From HGM04593 sp045634305 (lineage in GTDB: Bacteria > Bacteroidota > Bacteroidia > Bacteroidales > Bacteroidaceae), in the NCBI GenBank assembly GCA_045634305.1, contig JAZQZZ010000019.1, forward strand, positions 62,001 to 126,000: 64,000 nucleotides of DNA, given 5' to 3'. The position numbers and the translations under genes are program-made. The notes beneath the pieces were generated by a model. That model ran no database searches. It worked only from the letters and a program-made list of their open reading frames with translations, and was not told the DNA's origin. Shown in pieces: positions 50,903 to 60,235 of the stretch. Within the stretch, counting starts at the first letter, position 1, and each line of letters begins with the position of its first letter.

Positions 50903-50989
50903 CGGAAGCTGGGGGATTCGAACCCCCGGTACGGTAACCCGTACGGCAGTTTAGCAAACTGCTGGTTTCAGCCACTCACCCAAACTTCC
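50903..50989 (-). tRNA. tRNA-Ser (anticodon GCU)
   Basis: 87 bases, class II. Acceptor GGAAGTT/AGCTTCC, discriminator G; anticodon stem GCAGT/ACTGC with loop TTGCTAA gives GCU; long variable arm GTACGGGTTACCGTAC; T-arm GGGGGTTCGAATCCCCC. First gene of the tRNA operon. Confidence 0.95.
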
Positions 50990-51022
50990 ATTTGAAATAG
51001 CTTACGCCCTTATTTTGCGATG

Positions 51023-51054
51023 CAAAGGTACTGCTTTTCATTTGATCTCGCAAG
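51023..51054 (-). promoter_or_regulatory. Promoter of the tRNA operon
   Basis: On minus: CTTG (51054-51051), 20 bases, TACCTTTG (51030-51023). It is the same in boxes and spacing as the tRNA-Ser(UGA) promoter at 21492-21523. Confidence 0.8.
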
Positions 51055-51125
51055 CATTCAGGCAATTATTTTTCAAAAAGTTCATTTTTTAAAGGGAAAG
51101 AGAGGATTTATATATTTGAAAGCCG

Positions 51126-54100
51126 TTATTTGACAAATATTTTCTTTCCGTTAACAACATAAACACCCGGATTGTCTATCTGCAGCAGGCTGGAACCGGC
51201 AAGGTTATATATTGTCTTTGAATCGTCGTGCCCGGGATGGAGGACATCTGCAATATCGGTTACAGCTGTTACCATTGCCTGCAGTTCATCATACGCCTTT
51301 TGCAGTTCGTCCTTGGCCTTGACTATCTGTGTTGCAGTTGCGCCATACTTGTAGACACTCTTGGCAGAGAGCAGGACATCATACTTGGCTGCGGCATATG
51401 AGTTTGTGAGAGATGTTCCTTCAAAATGTTTTTGCACGACTGCGGTTGCGGTCATGCGATTAAGTTCAAACTCGCCCATGTGCCAATAAACCCTTTCGGC
51501 ATCTACCCTGAAACGCAGATAACGATATGGACGCCCGCAATCGAACACCGTCGACACGTATCTTTGATTTGCCGCCTGAGGCAAGCCGGCAGAGACTGTA
51601 TAGAGTTTCGTATATTCGGTTTTATCATTGCTTCCCATGACTGTTATGGCATCGGGGAAATCGTTGGAGCAGCCGGTGCGGGTGTGATACGAAAAAAGGA
51701 AAGATGTAATGCTGTTTTCTGCACCAAGGTCTACCTCTATATAATGGTAGCCTTCGGCGGTGGAAACTGTGTGCCAATTGGAATGGAAAAAGTTACTTGC
51801 ACTGCCCTTGATGCCATCGACAAGATGTGCGATGCTGCCCTCACTTGTCTCCACAGAGTTGGCCCAAAGATAGTTGGCTGCATTGGAGGATGTGACCTGC
51901 AAGGCTACTTTGTTTGACTTGCCGACCGGGTTGTAGGTTGCGACTTGAGCCGTGAGTGCCTCCATACTTTCGATAAGTTGGCCGAGTTCACGACGTGACA
52001 CTCCCATTGGCATCGAGACGAGCACATCATTTGAATTATAGAGACACCCATCGACATTCACATAATAATGTGGACAACCGGATGCTACAATGATTTTTTC
52101 AAGATTGGCACATCCCTCAAAGGGGTCGCTCTCGACAGACAGTTGCGCATTGTTACTCAAGAACTCTATTGTTTTGGGCAGAGAAATGGCGCATAGCACA
52201 TTGTTGCCATTGAACAGGTTTGTGTCAAAACCGATGATAGCATATTGCCGGCCTGAGATTTCAACATATTCGGGAATTACCAAATCGGGGGTGCCGGACG
52301 CACTTACCCTGCTCAACACGACAGCATCGGGGGTGCCGGGAACGATGCGATACTCAAACTCCCATCCGTCGACAACAAGAGAACGACGGAAACGGGCTGT
52401 ATAGACGGCATCCTCAACGGCATTACGGCTGAATTCGGGTTCGGTAGAGAAGAGACGCCCATGATGGTCGTACCATCCAAGGAACTCAACATCGGGGGCA
52501 GCCTTTGTAGCACGCAGGTAAAACGGAATGTTTGCGCTCACATTCCATTCGGTACCTGTGGAGCCGTCAGGTGTCTCATCGGTCCATACCTCTACGGTAC
52601 CCCAATCGGGATTGTTACTCTGAACCTTGATGTTAGCGGCCTTATGAGATTTATCGGTAACATTGATTACAATCTCATAGACCGGACGAATGGATGCCGC
52701 TTTGGCGTCGTTGCCCGCAGGATTGCCGCCATTGTCCCACGCGCCATCGAAACGCAGACGCAAGTGAGTGATACCCAAAGGCATATCATACGGAAGAAGG
52801 ACGTTTATACTGTTTGAGCAAACGGCGGTATTCTGCGCACCTGCACTGCCAACGGACTTCAGGAGTTCACCGTCGTCATCAAAATCGCCATCGGCATTGA
52901 GGTCGATAAAGGCACGGAGGTAACAGTATTTCAGACCATCCTTGTTGCCATTATCATACCTTACCGTAAAACAGGCTCCTTGTGGGACGTCAATTATTCC
53001 AGGGATTGTATTGAAGATTGCATCCGGAGCTGTAGTTGTTTCAAGAAGAGGCTCGGGTTCGCGATTATAATAAGCGAATGTCAGGTTATGGACAAACTGG
53101 CCATATATTGATATATCGTCACTGTATTCGCCATTGCAGGCAACCACGCCCCATTTGTCCTGAATGAAGTTGGCGGTAAAAGATGCAGACTCCTTGCCAT
53201 AGTAGATAAACGGGTTGTCGTTGCTCACCGTGTTTCCGGCCGCATCGGTCCACTTCTCGAAAGTGTAACCGGTGTTTGGCTTTGCCATGAGCGTAACTGC
53301 ACTTTTATTGGTGACAGAGAGAGCATCTGTACCTTCGATGGAAACCGTTCCGTTGCCGGAGGACGCAACTGTCACTGTGCGCGCGACTGCAATATCTTCA
53401 ATGAGAGCGACATTGAATGTGATGACCGTGCCGTCATTATACGAGAGGACGGCTGTTGTTTTTCCAATGGCTGCATCGGCGGGGATTGCGACTTTGTTAT
53501 CATTGGGCATAAGATGTTCATTATTACCGGCTGCACCGTCGGCATTAAGGTCAATCCATACAGATGTCAACTCCACTGCTTTTCCTATTTCAACCGGCAA
53601 TGCCACGGTTTGACCGCGATAGAGTTGGGGAATCACGTCCGACTTTGCGGCATCGGTGGCCACACCCATGGGGAAGATATAGTTCTTTCCGGCGCCTGTT
53701 ACACGACCGAAATATTCACCGAAAGTTTCCTTGGCCTTTGCGGTTGCCGTCATATCACCGGGAATGACAACTGTCGAATAGTCATAATCGGTATAGTTCA
53801 CCGTCCAGGGATACTCAAAGCCATCGTACCATCCTCCGTCGAAAGAGCCTCCGTTGCTTGTAAAGAATTTCTCCCATCGTTTGTAATGATAGTCCTTTAT
53901 AAGGCCTGCCCAGCAGCGGTTGGAGTAGTCGTGAAGGTCGGTATTTCCCTTTGACCATACTGTTATCTGCGTACGGGCATTCCATTCGAGCCAATTGCGG
54001 TCATTGAGCGTTGTTCCGTCAACTTCATCGGCAATGTTGCGTGCCAGACTTGTCCAACGCTCGAGTTTGAAATTCCCGTCGTAAGAAAGCATCTCATCAA

Positions 54101-56006
54101 GATCGAGCATAAGCTGCAAATAGAGCTTGTAGAGGCGTGTATATTCGGCCGTATCACCGGCATTGCGTGCCACATTGATGAGCGACAACAATTCAGAGGC
54201 ATAGTCTACCATTGCCTGACGTACCACATCAATGAAGTCATAGCTATAGTTTGCCTTTCCGTCGTCTGTTGTGACGAGTTCCTCAATTGAAGACAGCTGG
54301 TCGGCAGCAAGACGCACATCCTGAACATCCCAATAGATTGCCGAAGTACTCCAACTTGACACACTTTTCACTGTCCAGGCGGGGCGTGCAAGAATCACAG
54401 CTTCGGATGTACCCTGCTGGTTGACACGGCAGTCCCAGACCGACTGCTTCAGGTTCTGCAAGGCCGCAAGCGCTGCGGGATTCTTTATGCCATAGCGTGC
54501 ATGGGCGTAAGCGGCAATCCACTCGTCGACGGCGGGATGATCCGAGCGGTCCATCCAAGGAAGCTCAAAAAGCATATCGTAGAGTATCGGATTGGTCTCG
54601 ATTCCTTCGGGGGTGGCACCAACGCCCTGCATGTTATTTCCCTTGGCAAGTGCCTCGAAATAACCGTTCATTGTGGTTTCCAAACGGCCATGCAGACCGC
54701 TGCGACCACCAAAATTATGAAGCATGCAGTATATATACGGGCGACCATTGAAGTAATCGGTTCTCCATTTGGCGGCATTGTCGGCATATATATTATCGGC
54801 AAAGAGGTCAAGAGCTATAAAACGGTTGCCATATTTGCTCATTGCGCTGAAAGCTCCGCTTTGGGGAACACCTTGCCAATATTGGATAATCCACTTTGGC
54901 TGTTCATCAACATTATTCCGCAACTTTTCCTCTGGGCTGACCCCATTGAAATAGTTGTCGAGTTCAACCATGATGTTGGGATAGCACGTTTCGTTTGTTA
55001 CACCACCGGGAAGTGAGCCTTCGTGGAAAGGATCGATACTGTACAGTTCTGAGACACCCATAACATCGTGCAGATGCTTGTAGTAGACATTTGCAAATGT
55101 GCGATAGCTCGCTGTGTTCGGTTTCAGTATGTCGGGGCGTGTGTATCCGCCAGCCCATGTGCCGTTATTCACGACATCGCCGCTTCTGAAACCATCAATT
55201 GAATACTTGACAATGCAGTTGGGCACCTGGCCGCTGAAACCGGGAATGACAGGCTGCATACCAAGCTCGCGCATACGGCGGAGCATATTGCGGCATAGCT
55301 GTTCCTGACGCGTGTACCACCATTCGGGGTTACCATTCATCTTGACATCGGCTGCATTGATTGTACCGCCCCACCCTTCGAGATTATTCATCGCAAACCA
55401 TGCAATGAAACCGGGACCTGCAATGTAGGCATTGATATCGCTTTCACTGACTCCGAGCTCACGCAGGAAATTGCGCGTAACGACATCAAGGCCAACCAGA
55501 TTCAGCGGCGCATTGATACCATGCAAAGCCATCCAGTCAATCTCCTGTTGCCAGCGCTCCCATGTCCAGAAAGCCATTGAATAGGAGAAGGTACAGGTAT
55601 TGAAATTATATCGATAGGCGGTGTTGCAAACATGCTTCTCCTCGCCATTTGGAAGGGGGAGCTCGACAGCCGAGAGATTGGTTGTCAAATTATTCCATGT
55701 CAGGTTTATGTGGGCGTAGTGATTCAGGTACCAGTTAACACCCGTTGCTACCGCCAACTGATTATTACCCTTGATACAAGGCTTGCCGTTATGCGATGTA
55801 ATGAGGAAGACATCCTTACCATCCTGAGAAAGGGACGAATCGATAACAATCTCGAACTTGTCGGCAGCGCCATCGCCACCGATACGATTCAGCAATCCTA
55901 CAATAGCCTCTTGGGGAGTTGCTACGGGAGCTTGCGCTCCAATTGGCTGAGACACAAAAAGAATGAGCAAAGCCAGTATTAAAGTAACGAGCAGATTTCT
56001 TTTCAT
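51126..56006 (-). CDS. Secreted GH89 alpha-N-acetylglucosaminidase, multidomain, with C-terminal sorting tail
   Basis: 1626 residues. The signal peptide is followed by NAGLU_N (about 30-110). The NAGLU TIM barrel (about 120-460) shows FWTWERWQQEIDWMALHGIN, RRMRELGMQPVIPGFSGQVP and YSIDPFHEGSLPGG; a helical C-terminal NAGLU domain runs to about 740. Then come a GEVED-like domain (VWIDLNADGAAGNNEH), an InlB B-repeat-like domain (VASSGNGTVSIEG, YTFEKWTDAAG), a second GEVED (RAFIDLNADGDFDDDGELL), a short leucine-rich stretch, an F5/8 type C (discoidin) domain (about 1378-1512), a FIVAR-like helical segment, and the tail NPGVYVVNGKKIFVK. The core releases terminal alpha-GlcNAc, found on mucin O-glycans and heparan sulfate. 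The accessory domains suggest surface binding. Catalytic Glu residues were not pinned down. Confidence 0.93.
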   Translation of the reverse strand: MKRNLLVTLILALLILFVSQPIGAQAPVATPQEAIVGLLNRIGGDGAADKFEIVIDSSLSQDGKDVFLITSHNGKPCIKGNNQLAVATGVNWYLNHYAHINLTWNNLTTNLSAVELPLPNGEEKHVCNTAYRYNFNTCTFSYSMAFWTWERWQQEIDWMALHGINAPLNLVGLDVVTRNFLRELGVSESDINAYIAGPGFIAWFAMNNLEGWGGTINAADVKMNGNPEWWYTRQEQLCRNMLRRMRELGMQPVIPGFSGQVPNCIVKYSIDGFRSGDVVNNGTWAGGYTRPDILKPNTASYRTFANVYYKHLHDVMGVSELYSIDPFHEGSLPGGVTNETCYPNIMVELDNYFNGVSPEEKLRNNVDEQPKWIIQYWQGVPQSGAFSAMSKYGNRFIALDLFADNIYADNAAKWRTDYFNGRPYIYCMLHNFGGRSGLHGRLETTMNGYFEALAKGNNMQGVGATPEGIETNPILYDMLFELPWMDRSDHPAVDEWIAAYAHARYGIKNPAALAALQNLKQSVWDCRVNQQGTSEAVILARPAWTVKSVSSWSTSAIYWDVQDVRLAADQLSSIEELVTTDDGKANYSYDFIDVVRQAMVDYASELLSLINVARNAGDTAEYTRLYKLYLQLMLDLDEMLSYDGNFKLERWTSLARNIADEVDGTTLNDRNWLEWNARTQITVWSKGNTDLHDYSNRCWAGLIKDYHYKRWEKFFTSNGGSFDGGWYDGFEYPWTVNYTDYDYSTVVIPGDMTATAKAKETFGEYFGRVTGAGKNYIFPMGVATDAAKSDVIPQLYRGQTVALPVEIGKAVELTSVWIDLNADGAAGNNEHLMPNDNKVAIPADAAIGKTTAVLSYNDGTVITFNVALIEDIAVARTVTVASSGNGTVSIEGTDALSVTNKSAVTLMAKPNTGYTFEKWTDAAGNTVSNDNPFIYYGKESASFTANFIQDKWGVVACNGEYSDDISIYGQFVHNLTFAYYNREPEPLLETTTAPDAIFNTIPGIIDVPQGACFTVRYDNGNKDGLKYCYLRAFIDLNADGDFDDDGELLKSVGSAGAQNTAVCSNSINVLLPYDMPLGITHLRLRFDGAWDNGGNPAGNDAKAASIRPVYEIVINVTDKSHKAANIKVQSNNPDWGTVEVWTDETPDGSTGTEWNVSANIPFYLRATKAAPDVEFLGWYDHHGRLFSTEPEFSRNAVEDAVYTARFRRSLVVDGWEFEYRIVPGTPDAVVLSRVSASGTPDLVIPEYVEISGRQYAIIGFDTNLFNGNNVLCAISLPKTIEFLSNNAQLSVESDPFEGCANLEKIIVASGCPHYYVNVDGCLYNSNDVLVSMPMGVSRRELGQLIESMEALTAQVATYNPVGKSNKVALQVTSSNAANYLWANSVETSEGSIAHLVDGIKGSASNFFHSNWHTVSTAEGYHYIEVDLGAENSITSFLFSYHTRTGCSNDFPDAITVMGSNDKTEYTKLYTVSAGLPQAANQRYVSTVFDCGRPYRYLRFRVDAERVYWHMGEFELNRMTATAVVQKHFEGTSLTNSYAAAKYDVLLSAKSVYKYGATATQIVKAKDELQKAYDELQAMVTAVTDIADVLHPGHDDSKTIYNLAGSSLLQIDNPGVYVVNGKKIFVK

Positions 56007-56283
56007 ATTATCGTCTTTACAAGTTTCAAATCCTTAATACACACGCCTGCACCGGCACGCTATAGCCAGCATGCAGAATTACAGACATATAGAATGATAT
56101 ATATTTTGTAAAGTTATTGTTTTTTTGCAGAATGCACACCATATATCACCTTTTTTTTACATAACAGCGGCATACATAAACCCTTTGCGGCAATCAGATG
56201 TTTAAAATAGTACAAAAAGACGTCGGCAATTTGTTTATGCCACCTGTTTTTTATATTTTTATAATGTTTTTAAAATAGAGAAT

Positions 56284-56751
56284 ATGAACCATCAGGATTT
56301 TATGCGCAAGGCAATAGCCCTTGCAGTGGAGAATGTTGAAAACGGCGGCGGCCCTTTTGGCGCTGTCATTGTAAAGGATGGTGAAGTGGTTGCCACGGGC
56401 GTCAACCGTGTGACCCCGAACAACGACCCCACAGCACACGCCGAGGTGTGTGCAATACGCGCTGCATGTACCAAGTTGGGAACGTTTGACCTGAGCGGAT
56501 GCATCATATATACATCGTGCGAGCCCTGTCCGATGTGTCTGGGTGCTATCTATTGGGCACACATTGACAAGATTTTCTATGGCGCCAACCAACACGATGC
56601 AGCTGCAGTGAATTTTGACGATTCGTTCATTTACCGCGAGCTCGAGCGCAAACCCGAGGAACGCCACAAACCTGTTGAAAATATCTTACACAAAGAGGCA
56701 CAGGCTCCGTTCAATGCCTGGAGAGAAAAAGGCGACAAGGTGGAATACTAA
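56284..56751 (+). CDS. Guanine deaminase / cytidine-deaminase-fold nucleoside deaminase
   Basis: 155 residues. Zinc motif: PTAHAEVCAIRAAC and SCEPCPMCLGAIYWA. The rest (GGGPFGAVIVKDGEVVATGV at the start; YGANQHDAAAVNFDDSFIYR and ELERKPEERH near the end) matches small bacterial guanine deaminases of the GuaD type, which convert guanine to xanthine. Confusion with tRNA adenosine deaminase TadA is possible for short deaminases, but the FDD.FIY segment favours GuaD. It stands alone on plus, convergent with nadC. Confidence 0.88.
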   Translation: MNHQDFMRKAIALAVENVENGGGPFGAVIVKDGEVVATGVNRVTPNNDPTAHAEVCAIRAACTKLGTFDLSGCIIYTSCEPCPMCLGAIYWAHIDKIFYGANQHDAAAVNFDDSFIYRELERKPEERHKPVENILHKEAQAPFNAWREKGDKVEY

Positions 56752-56942
56752 ACGAGGTGAAAACGGAAAGGTTAAAGCTGCGAGCAAGCGAGTGTGTGGA
56801 AGTGATACATATGTTTTAAGACAAAAGAACATAAGGACATAAAGGCGCAGGGTCCTATGCCGTATCACCAAACGCATTGTGGTAAGCAAAGAGAAACCTT
56901 TCAGCAATCAGATATAGTTTTGAAGAAATTCCAACTTTAAAC
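56752..56942 (+). other. Non-coding stretch after the deaminase gene
   Basis: No gene seen. It contains a fragment CTCGCTTGCTCGCAGC-like (minus) reminiscent of the TGCACTCGCTGT repeat, and a perfect plus-strand -7 box TAGTTTTG at 56915-56922 without an evident -33. Confidence 0.35.
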
Positions 56943-57005
56943 AGTTTAGTCCTGCGGTAAGGTGAGAACTTGTTTTCCCATTGCCGCAGGACTAAACTAT
57001 TTTTT
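56943..57005 (+). terminator. Hairpin terminator, possibly the body of a small RNA
   Basis: Stem AGTTTAGTCCTGCGG-TAA / TTG-CCGCAGGACTAAACT (17-18 bp), 20-base loop, then T6. It lies 190 bases after the deaminase stop, far for a simple terminator, and about 25 bases after the -7 box at 56915-56922. Confidence 0.65.
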
Positions 57006-57074
57006 GTCGCAGTAAAACCATACGACAAAATTTTCTAATTGCTGAAAGACTCTTTTGTTCTTCTGTCAAAATTT

Positions 57075-57926
57075 TTACTGCACTGCCTTGAAGCTCATAT
57101 CCAAGCCCTTGACAGAGTGCGTGAGCGCACCTACAGAGATGAAGTCAACGCCACAGAGAGCATAGCTGCGCAAGGTCTCGAAGGTGATACCGCCCGATGA
57201 CTCGGTCTCGTAACGGCCGGCAACCATCTCGACAGCCTTGCGGGTTTTCTCTGTATCGAAATTGTCGAACATGATGCGTTGGACACCACCCATGTCAATG
57301 ACCTTCTGCAAATCCTCGAGTGTACGCACCTCGACTTCAATCTTCAAGTCCTTGCCACAAGCCTTGCAATACTCCTTGGCACGTGAGACAGCCTGCTCAA
57401 TGCCACCGGCAAAATCTACATGGTTATCCTTGATGAGAATCATGTCGAAAAGACCGATACGGTGGTTCACACCACCACCGATGCGAACTGCCTCTTTCTC
57501 CATGATGCGCATGCCGGGAGTTGTCTTGCGGGTATCGAGCACGCGTGTACCTGTACCCTCGAGTTCCTTTACATAACGGCGTGTCATGGTGGCAATACCG
57601 CTCATGCGCTGCATCACGTTGAGCATGAGACGCTCTGTCTGCAACAGTGAGCGCACGCTACCGGTAACATACATTGCAATGTCGCCCTTCTTCACCTCGG
57701 CACCGTCCTCAATGAGCACCTCGACCTGCAGAGCCTCATCGAAACGCGCAAAGATGCGCTTTGCCATCTCAACGCCGGCAAGAACACCATCTTCCTTTAT
57801 GAGAAGCATGTTCTTTCCCATTGCATCTGCCGGGATTGTTGAAAGGGTTGTGTGGTCACCGTCACCGATATCCTCGGCAAAAGAGAGGTCAATGAGCCTG
57901 TCTATCAATTCGTCTTTTACATTCAT
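57075..57926 (-). CDS. nadC: Nicotinate-nucleotide pyrophosphorylase (carboxylating), NadC
   Basis: 283 residues. Motifs: FAEDIGDGDHTTLSTIPADA near the start, VLDTRKTTPGMRIMEKEAVR, GGGVNHRIGLFDMILIKDNH, EVEVRTLEDLQKVID, RIMFDNFDTEKTRKAV and ESSGGITFETLRSYALCGVD with FISVGALTHSV. It makes nicotinate mononucleotide from quinolinate and PRPP in de novo NAD synthesis. nadA and nadB are not in the window. Its -7 box TATCTTCG (57955-57948) is divergent from the rlmH box. Confidence 0.97.
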   Translation of the reverse strand: MNVKDELIDRLIDLSFAEDIGDGDHTTLSTIPADAMGKNMLLIKEDGVLAGVEMAKRIFARFDEALQVEVLIEDGAEVKKGDIAMYVTGSVRSLLQTERLMLNVMQRMSGIATMTRRYVKELEGTGTRVLDTRKTTPGMRIMEKEAVRIGGGVNHRIGLFDMILIKDNHVDFAGGIEQAVSRAKEYCKACGKDLKIEVEVRTLEDLQKVIDMGGVQRIMFDNFDTEKTRKAVEMVAGRYETESSGGITFETLRSYALCGVDFISVGALTHSVKGLDMSFKAVQ

Positions 57927-57947
57927 GGTATTTATATTTATTTACCG

Positions 57948-58007
57948 CGAAGATATACAATTATTATCATGCAAGCAAAAGTAAGAGAGTTTTTTATTGT
58001 ATCTTCG
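57948..58007. promoter_or_regulatory. Divergent -7 boxes of nadC and rlmH
   Basis: TATCTTCG on minus at 57955-57948 (nadC) and TATCTTCG on plus at 58000-58007 (rlmH). Each is one base from TAnnTTTG and lies about 22-30 bases before its start codon. Confidence 0.5.
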
Positions 58008-58028
58008 CAGTGAAAACAGATATCATAT

Positions 58029-58502
58029 ATGAAAATAACACTACTGGTTGTGGGACGCACAGTCGACAACAACATCATAGCAGGCATAAAGGATTACACA
58101 CAGAGATTGAGCCATTTTGCACAGTTCGACATTGAAGTCATTCCCGAACTGAAGAATGCAAAGAAACTGAGCGAGGCACAACAAAAAGAGGCCGAGGGCG
58201 AGCTCATTCTCAAGGCGTTGCAGTCCGGCGACCGCGTGGTGTTGCTTGACGAGGGCGGCAAGGAGTACCGCTCCACCGAGTTCGCGGCGTGGATTGAGCA
58301 CAAGCAGAATATATCGACAAAGCGTCTGGTGTTTATCGTTGGCGGTCCCTATGGTTTCGCTCCCAAAGTCTACGAGGCAGCCCACGAAAAACTCTCACTC
58401 TCAAAGATGACCTTCTCACACCAGATGATAAGGTTGTTGTTCGTGGAACAGCTCTACAGAGCATACTCTATCATAAATCACTTGCCATACCACCACGAAT
58501 AA
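58029..58502 (+). CDS. rlmH: 23S rRNA pseudouridine-1915 N3-methyltransferase RlmH
   Basis: 157 residues. SPOUT-fold motifs: MKITLLVVGRTVDNNIIAGI, GDRVVLLDEGGKEYRSTEFA, LVFIVGGPYGFAPKVYEAAH and LSLSKMTFSHQMIRLLFVEQ, ending YRAYSIINHLPYHHE. The C-terminal YHHE and the trefoil-knot glycines fit RlmH, which methylates pseudouridine 1915 in helix 69 of 23S rRNA. Length typical. Confidence 0.97.
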   Translation: MKITLLVVGRTVDNNIIAGIKDYTQRLSHFAQFDIEVIPELKNAKKLSEAQQKEAEGELILKALQSGDRVVLLDEGGKEYRSTEFAAWIEHKQNISTKRLVFIVGGPYGFAPKVYEAAHEKLSLSKMTFSHQMIRLLFVEQLYRAYSIINHLPYHHE

Positions 58503-58582
58503 AGCGGAAAGCGGAAAACGGAAAACGGAAAGCGGGAAACGGAAAACGGAAAGCGGAAAGCAGAAAACGGGGAAACGGAGGT
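58502..58582 (+). repeat. Short tandem repeat of CGGAAA units
   Basis: About 80 bases built from CGGAAAG/CGGAAAA units right after the rlmH stop. 58583-58638 contains CTTTAACCGCAC.TACGTGCG and TTGAACCTGC, which resemble one end of the TGCACTCGCTGT repeat. Confidence 0.7.
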
Positions 58583-58638
58583 TTATTGTCAAACCGAGGG
58601 TTTCACTCGCTTGCACAAGTTTTCACCTTTAACCGCAC

Positions 58639-60105
58639 TTACGTGCGCTTGAACCTGCTTTCACTTTTCCCCTCTTCTACGTACTGAAAGCAACCGGCAT
58701 CGACTGCGCCTGCAGTGCGGGGTGTACCGTCGATATCCAGAGGCAAGCGCTCAAGATACTCATCGCTTGCTATGCCACGAGCTGTAGACCCGGTGGTGAG
58801 GCGGAAATCATAGTCAAATATTTCGTGGTCAATCAAACGGAAATGCTCCTTGCCGAATGGTGACACGTCAAGACTGTCGTACCTTACATTCACGAAGCAA
58901 CTGTCGGCAATGTCAATGGTGTTTATGAGCGAGTTCTCAAAACGATAATTCACAGGGTTGGGTACCGTATCGCCAAGGTTGGTGAGATAGCCCATGACCT
59001 CATCCTCCTTTGAACCGGCGATAACACAATTGGCAAAAAGCGCACCGCGCAAAGGGGCGGGAGTACCCTCGACACTGTTATGTAGCGCCAAGGCCACATC
59101 GCGCTGACGCCATACATAGAAATTGGCAATGGTGCAATGAATGAATTCGACATCGCCGCCCACAACCTTCACACAGTTGCCCTGCGCGTTGGCAAAGAGC
59201 GAGTTGACGGCTGTTGCACGAGCCATAACAAGCTCGAGTGCATTGCCATGGAAGTTCTGGACCTTTGACGATTCAATGGTTATGCGCTGTACAGCTGTAT
59301 CGCCCTGCTCAACCCTGATGCCATAATTGGCACTGTGAATATCGCAATGCAACAGCAGGTTGTCGTTGCTTGTAGAGGTAAACACCACTCCATCCCACTG
59401 TCCGGGAATGCGGTCATAGGGCAGATAAGGGAACATGCGGTCGGTGCGGTCGCCACGGAAGACAACGGGGGCATCGGCCGCACCTTCAGCTTTCAGGCGG
59501 CCGTCGACCTTCATAAAAGCTTTATCATGAAAATAGAGCGTTGTGCCGGGTTGCAGCGACAATGTTGCACCTTGCGACACTGTAAGACTGTCGTAGATGA
59601 CGTAATGTCCGGGGGCAAGCACGGTGTCTGAAAGGAAATTCTCACAACGCATAAAGGTAACATCGCGACCATAGGCAAGCAACAGCACATTCTGCTGTAC
59701 CCCGCTTTCGAGAGTGAAGAGTAGCGAATCTTTTACCATAAAGGGGAGATCGCCACCATTGCGGTCGACGGTAACTGAAGCAAGGACATAAAGGCTGTCG
59801 CGGGCACGTATCTCGAGATTGTCCATTTCCGTACCGTACTGTCCGTCGACAAGCACGCTGAAAGGCGAAGCGCCACCACCGGCAAGCTGCACATTGCTGA
59901 TGCGCAGAGATTTGTCGTTACGGTTGTGTACAAGGAACTTTGCCGTGGGCGACATCACCTCCGAGAAAAGAGTATCAAAAGAGACGGTATCACACGAGAA
60001 CTCCAAACGCAATGACGGGTTTGAAGAAAAATCGGCATCCTCGACACAAGAGCCGAGGAATACCGATAATATACCTATATATATAAGCGCTATTTTCTTT
60101 ATCAT
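58639..60105 (-). CDS. Right-handed beta-helix lipoprotein
   Basis: 488 residues from MIKKIALIYIGILSVFLGSC, a lipoprotein signal (lipobox FLGSC). A frame extending to 60180 adds 25 residues before the signal and is rejected. After an N-terminal beta-sandwich (SLRLEFSCDTVSFDTLFSEV; RNDKSLRISNVQLAGGGASP), repeats of a parallel beta-helix are visible (LSLQPGTTLYFHDKAFMKVD; RITIESSKVQNFHGNALELV; CVKVVGGDVEFIHCTIANF). Such proteins bind or cleave polysaccharides, or serve as surface scaffolds; no catalytic signature was found. The end (PLDIDGTPRTAGAVDAGCFQ) is the usual 'choice-of-anchor' close of Bacteroidetes beta-helix proteins. Confidence 0.8.
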   Translation of the reverse strand: MIKKIALIYIGILSVFLGSCVEDADFSSNPSLRLEFSCDTVSFDTLFSEVMSPTAKFLVHNRNDKSLRISNVQLAGGGASPFSVLVDGQYGTEMDNLEIRARDSLYVLASVTVDRNGGDLPFMVKDSLLFTLESGVQQNVLLLAYGRDVTFMRCENFLSDTVLAPGHYVIYDSLTVSQGATLSLQPGTTLYFHDKAFMKVDGRLKAEGAADAPVVFRGDRTDRMFPYLPYDRIPGQWDGVVFTSTSNDNLLLHCDIHSANYGIRVEQGDTAVQRITIESSKVQNFHGNALELVMARATAVNSLFANAQGNCVKVVGGDVEFIHCTIANFYVWRQRDVALALHNSVEGTPAPLRGALFANCVIAGSKEDEVMGYLTNLGDTVPNPVNYRFENSLINTIDIADSCFVNVRYDSLDVSPFGKEHFRLIDHEIFDYDFRLTTGSTARGIASDEYLERLPLDIDGTPRTAGAVDAGCFQYVEEGKSESRFKRT

Positions 60106-60235
60106 CGTTTTATATAAAAACACAACTTCCTGTTCTGCCGGTGGTTTTGGGCAGACACGCCGGTCTGTCCCTACAGGCAAAGGAGATCAAACAATCATTA
60201 CCTTATACTAACGATGAAATACGCGTTTTATTGCA

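Noticed and set aside
50730..50975. Open frame with repeated MARTHASHAWNTGSIPVGAT
   Set aside because: It is the antisense-frame translation of tRNA-Glu and tRNA-Ser genes, a well-known false protein.
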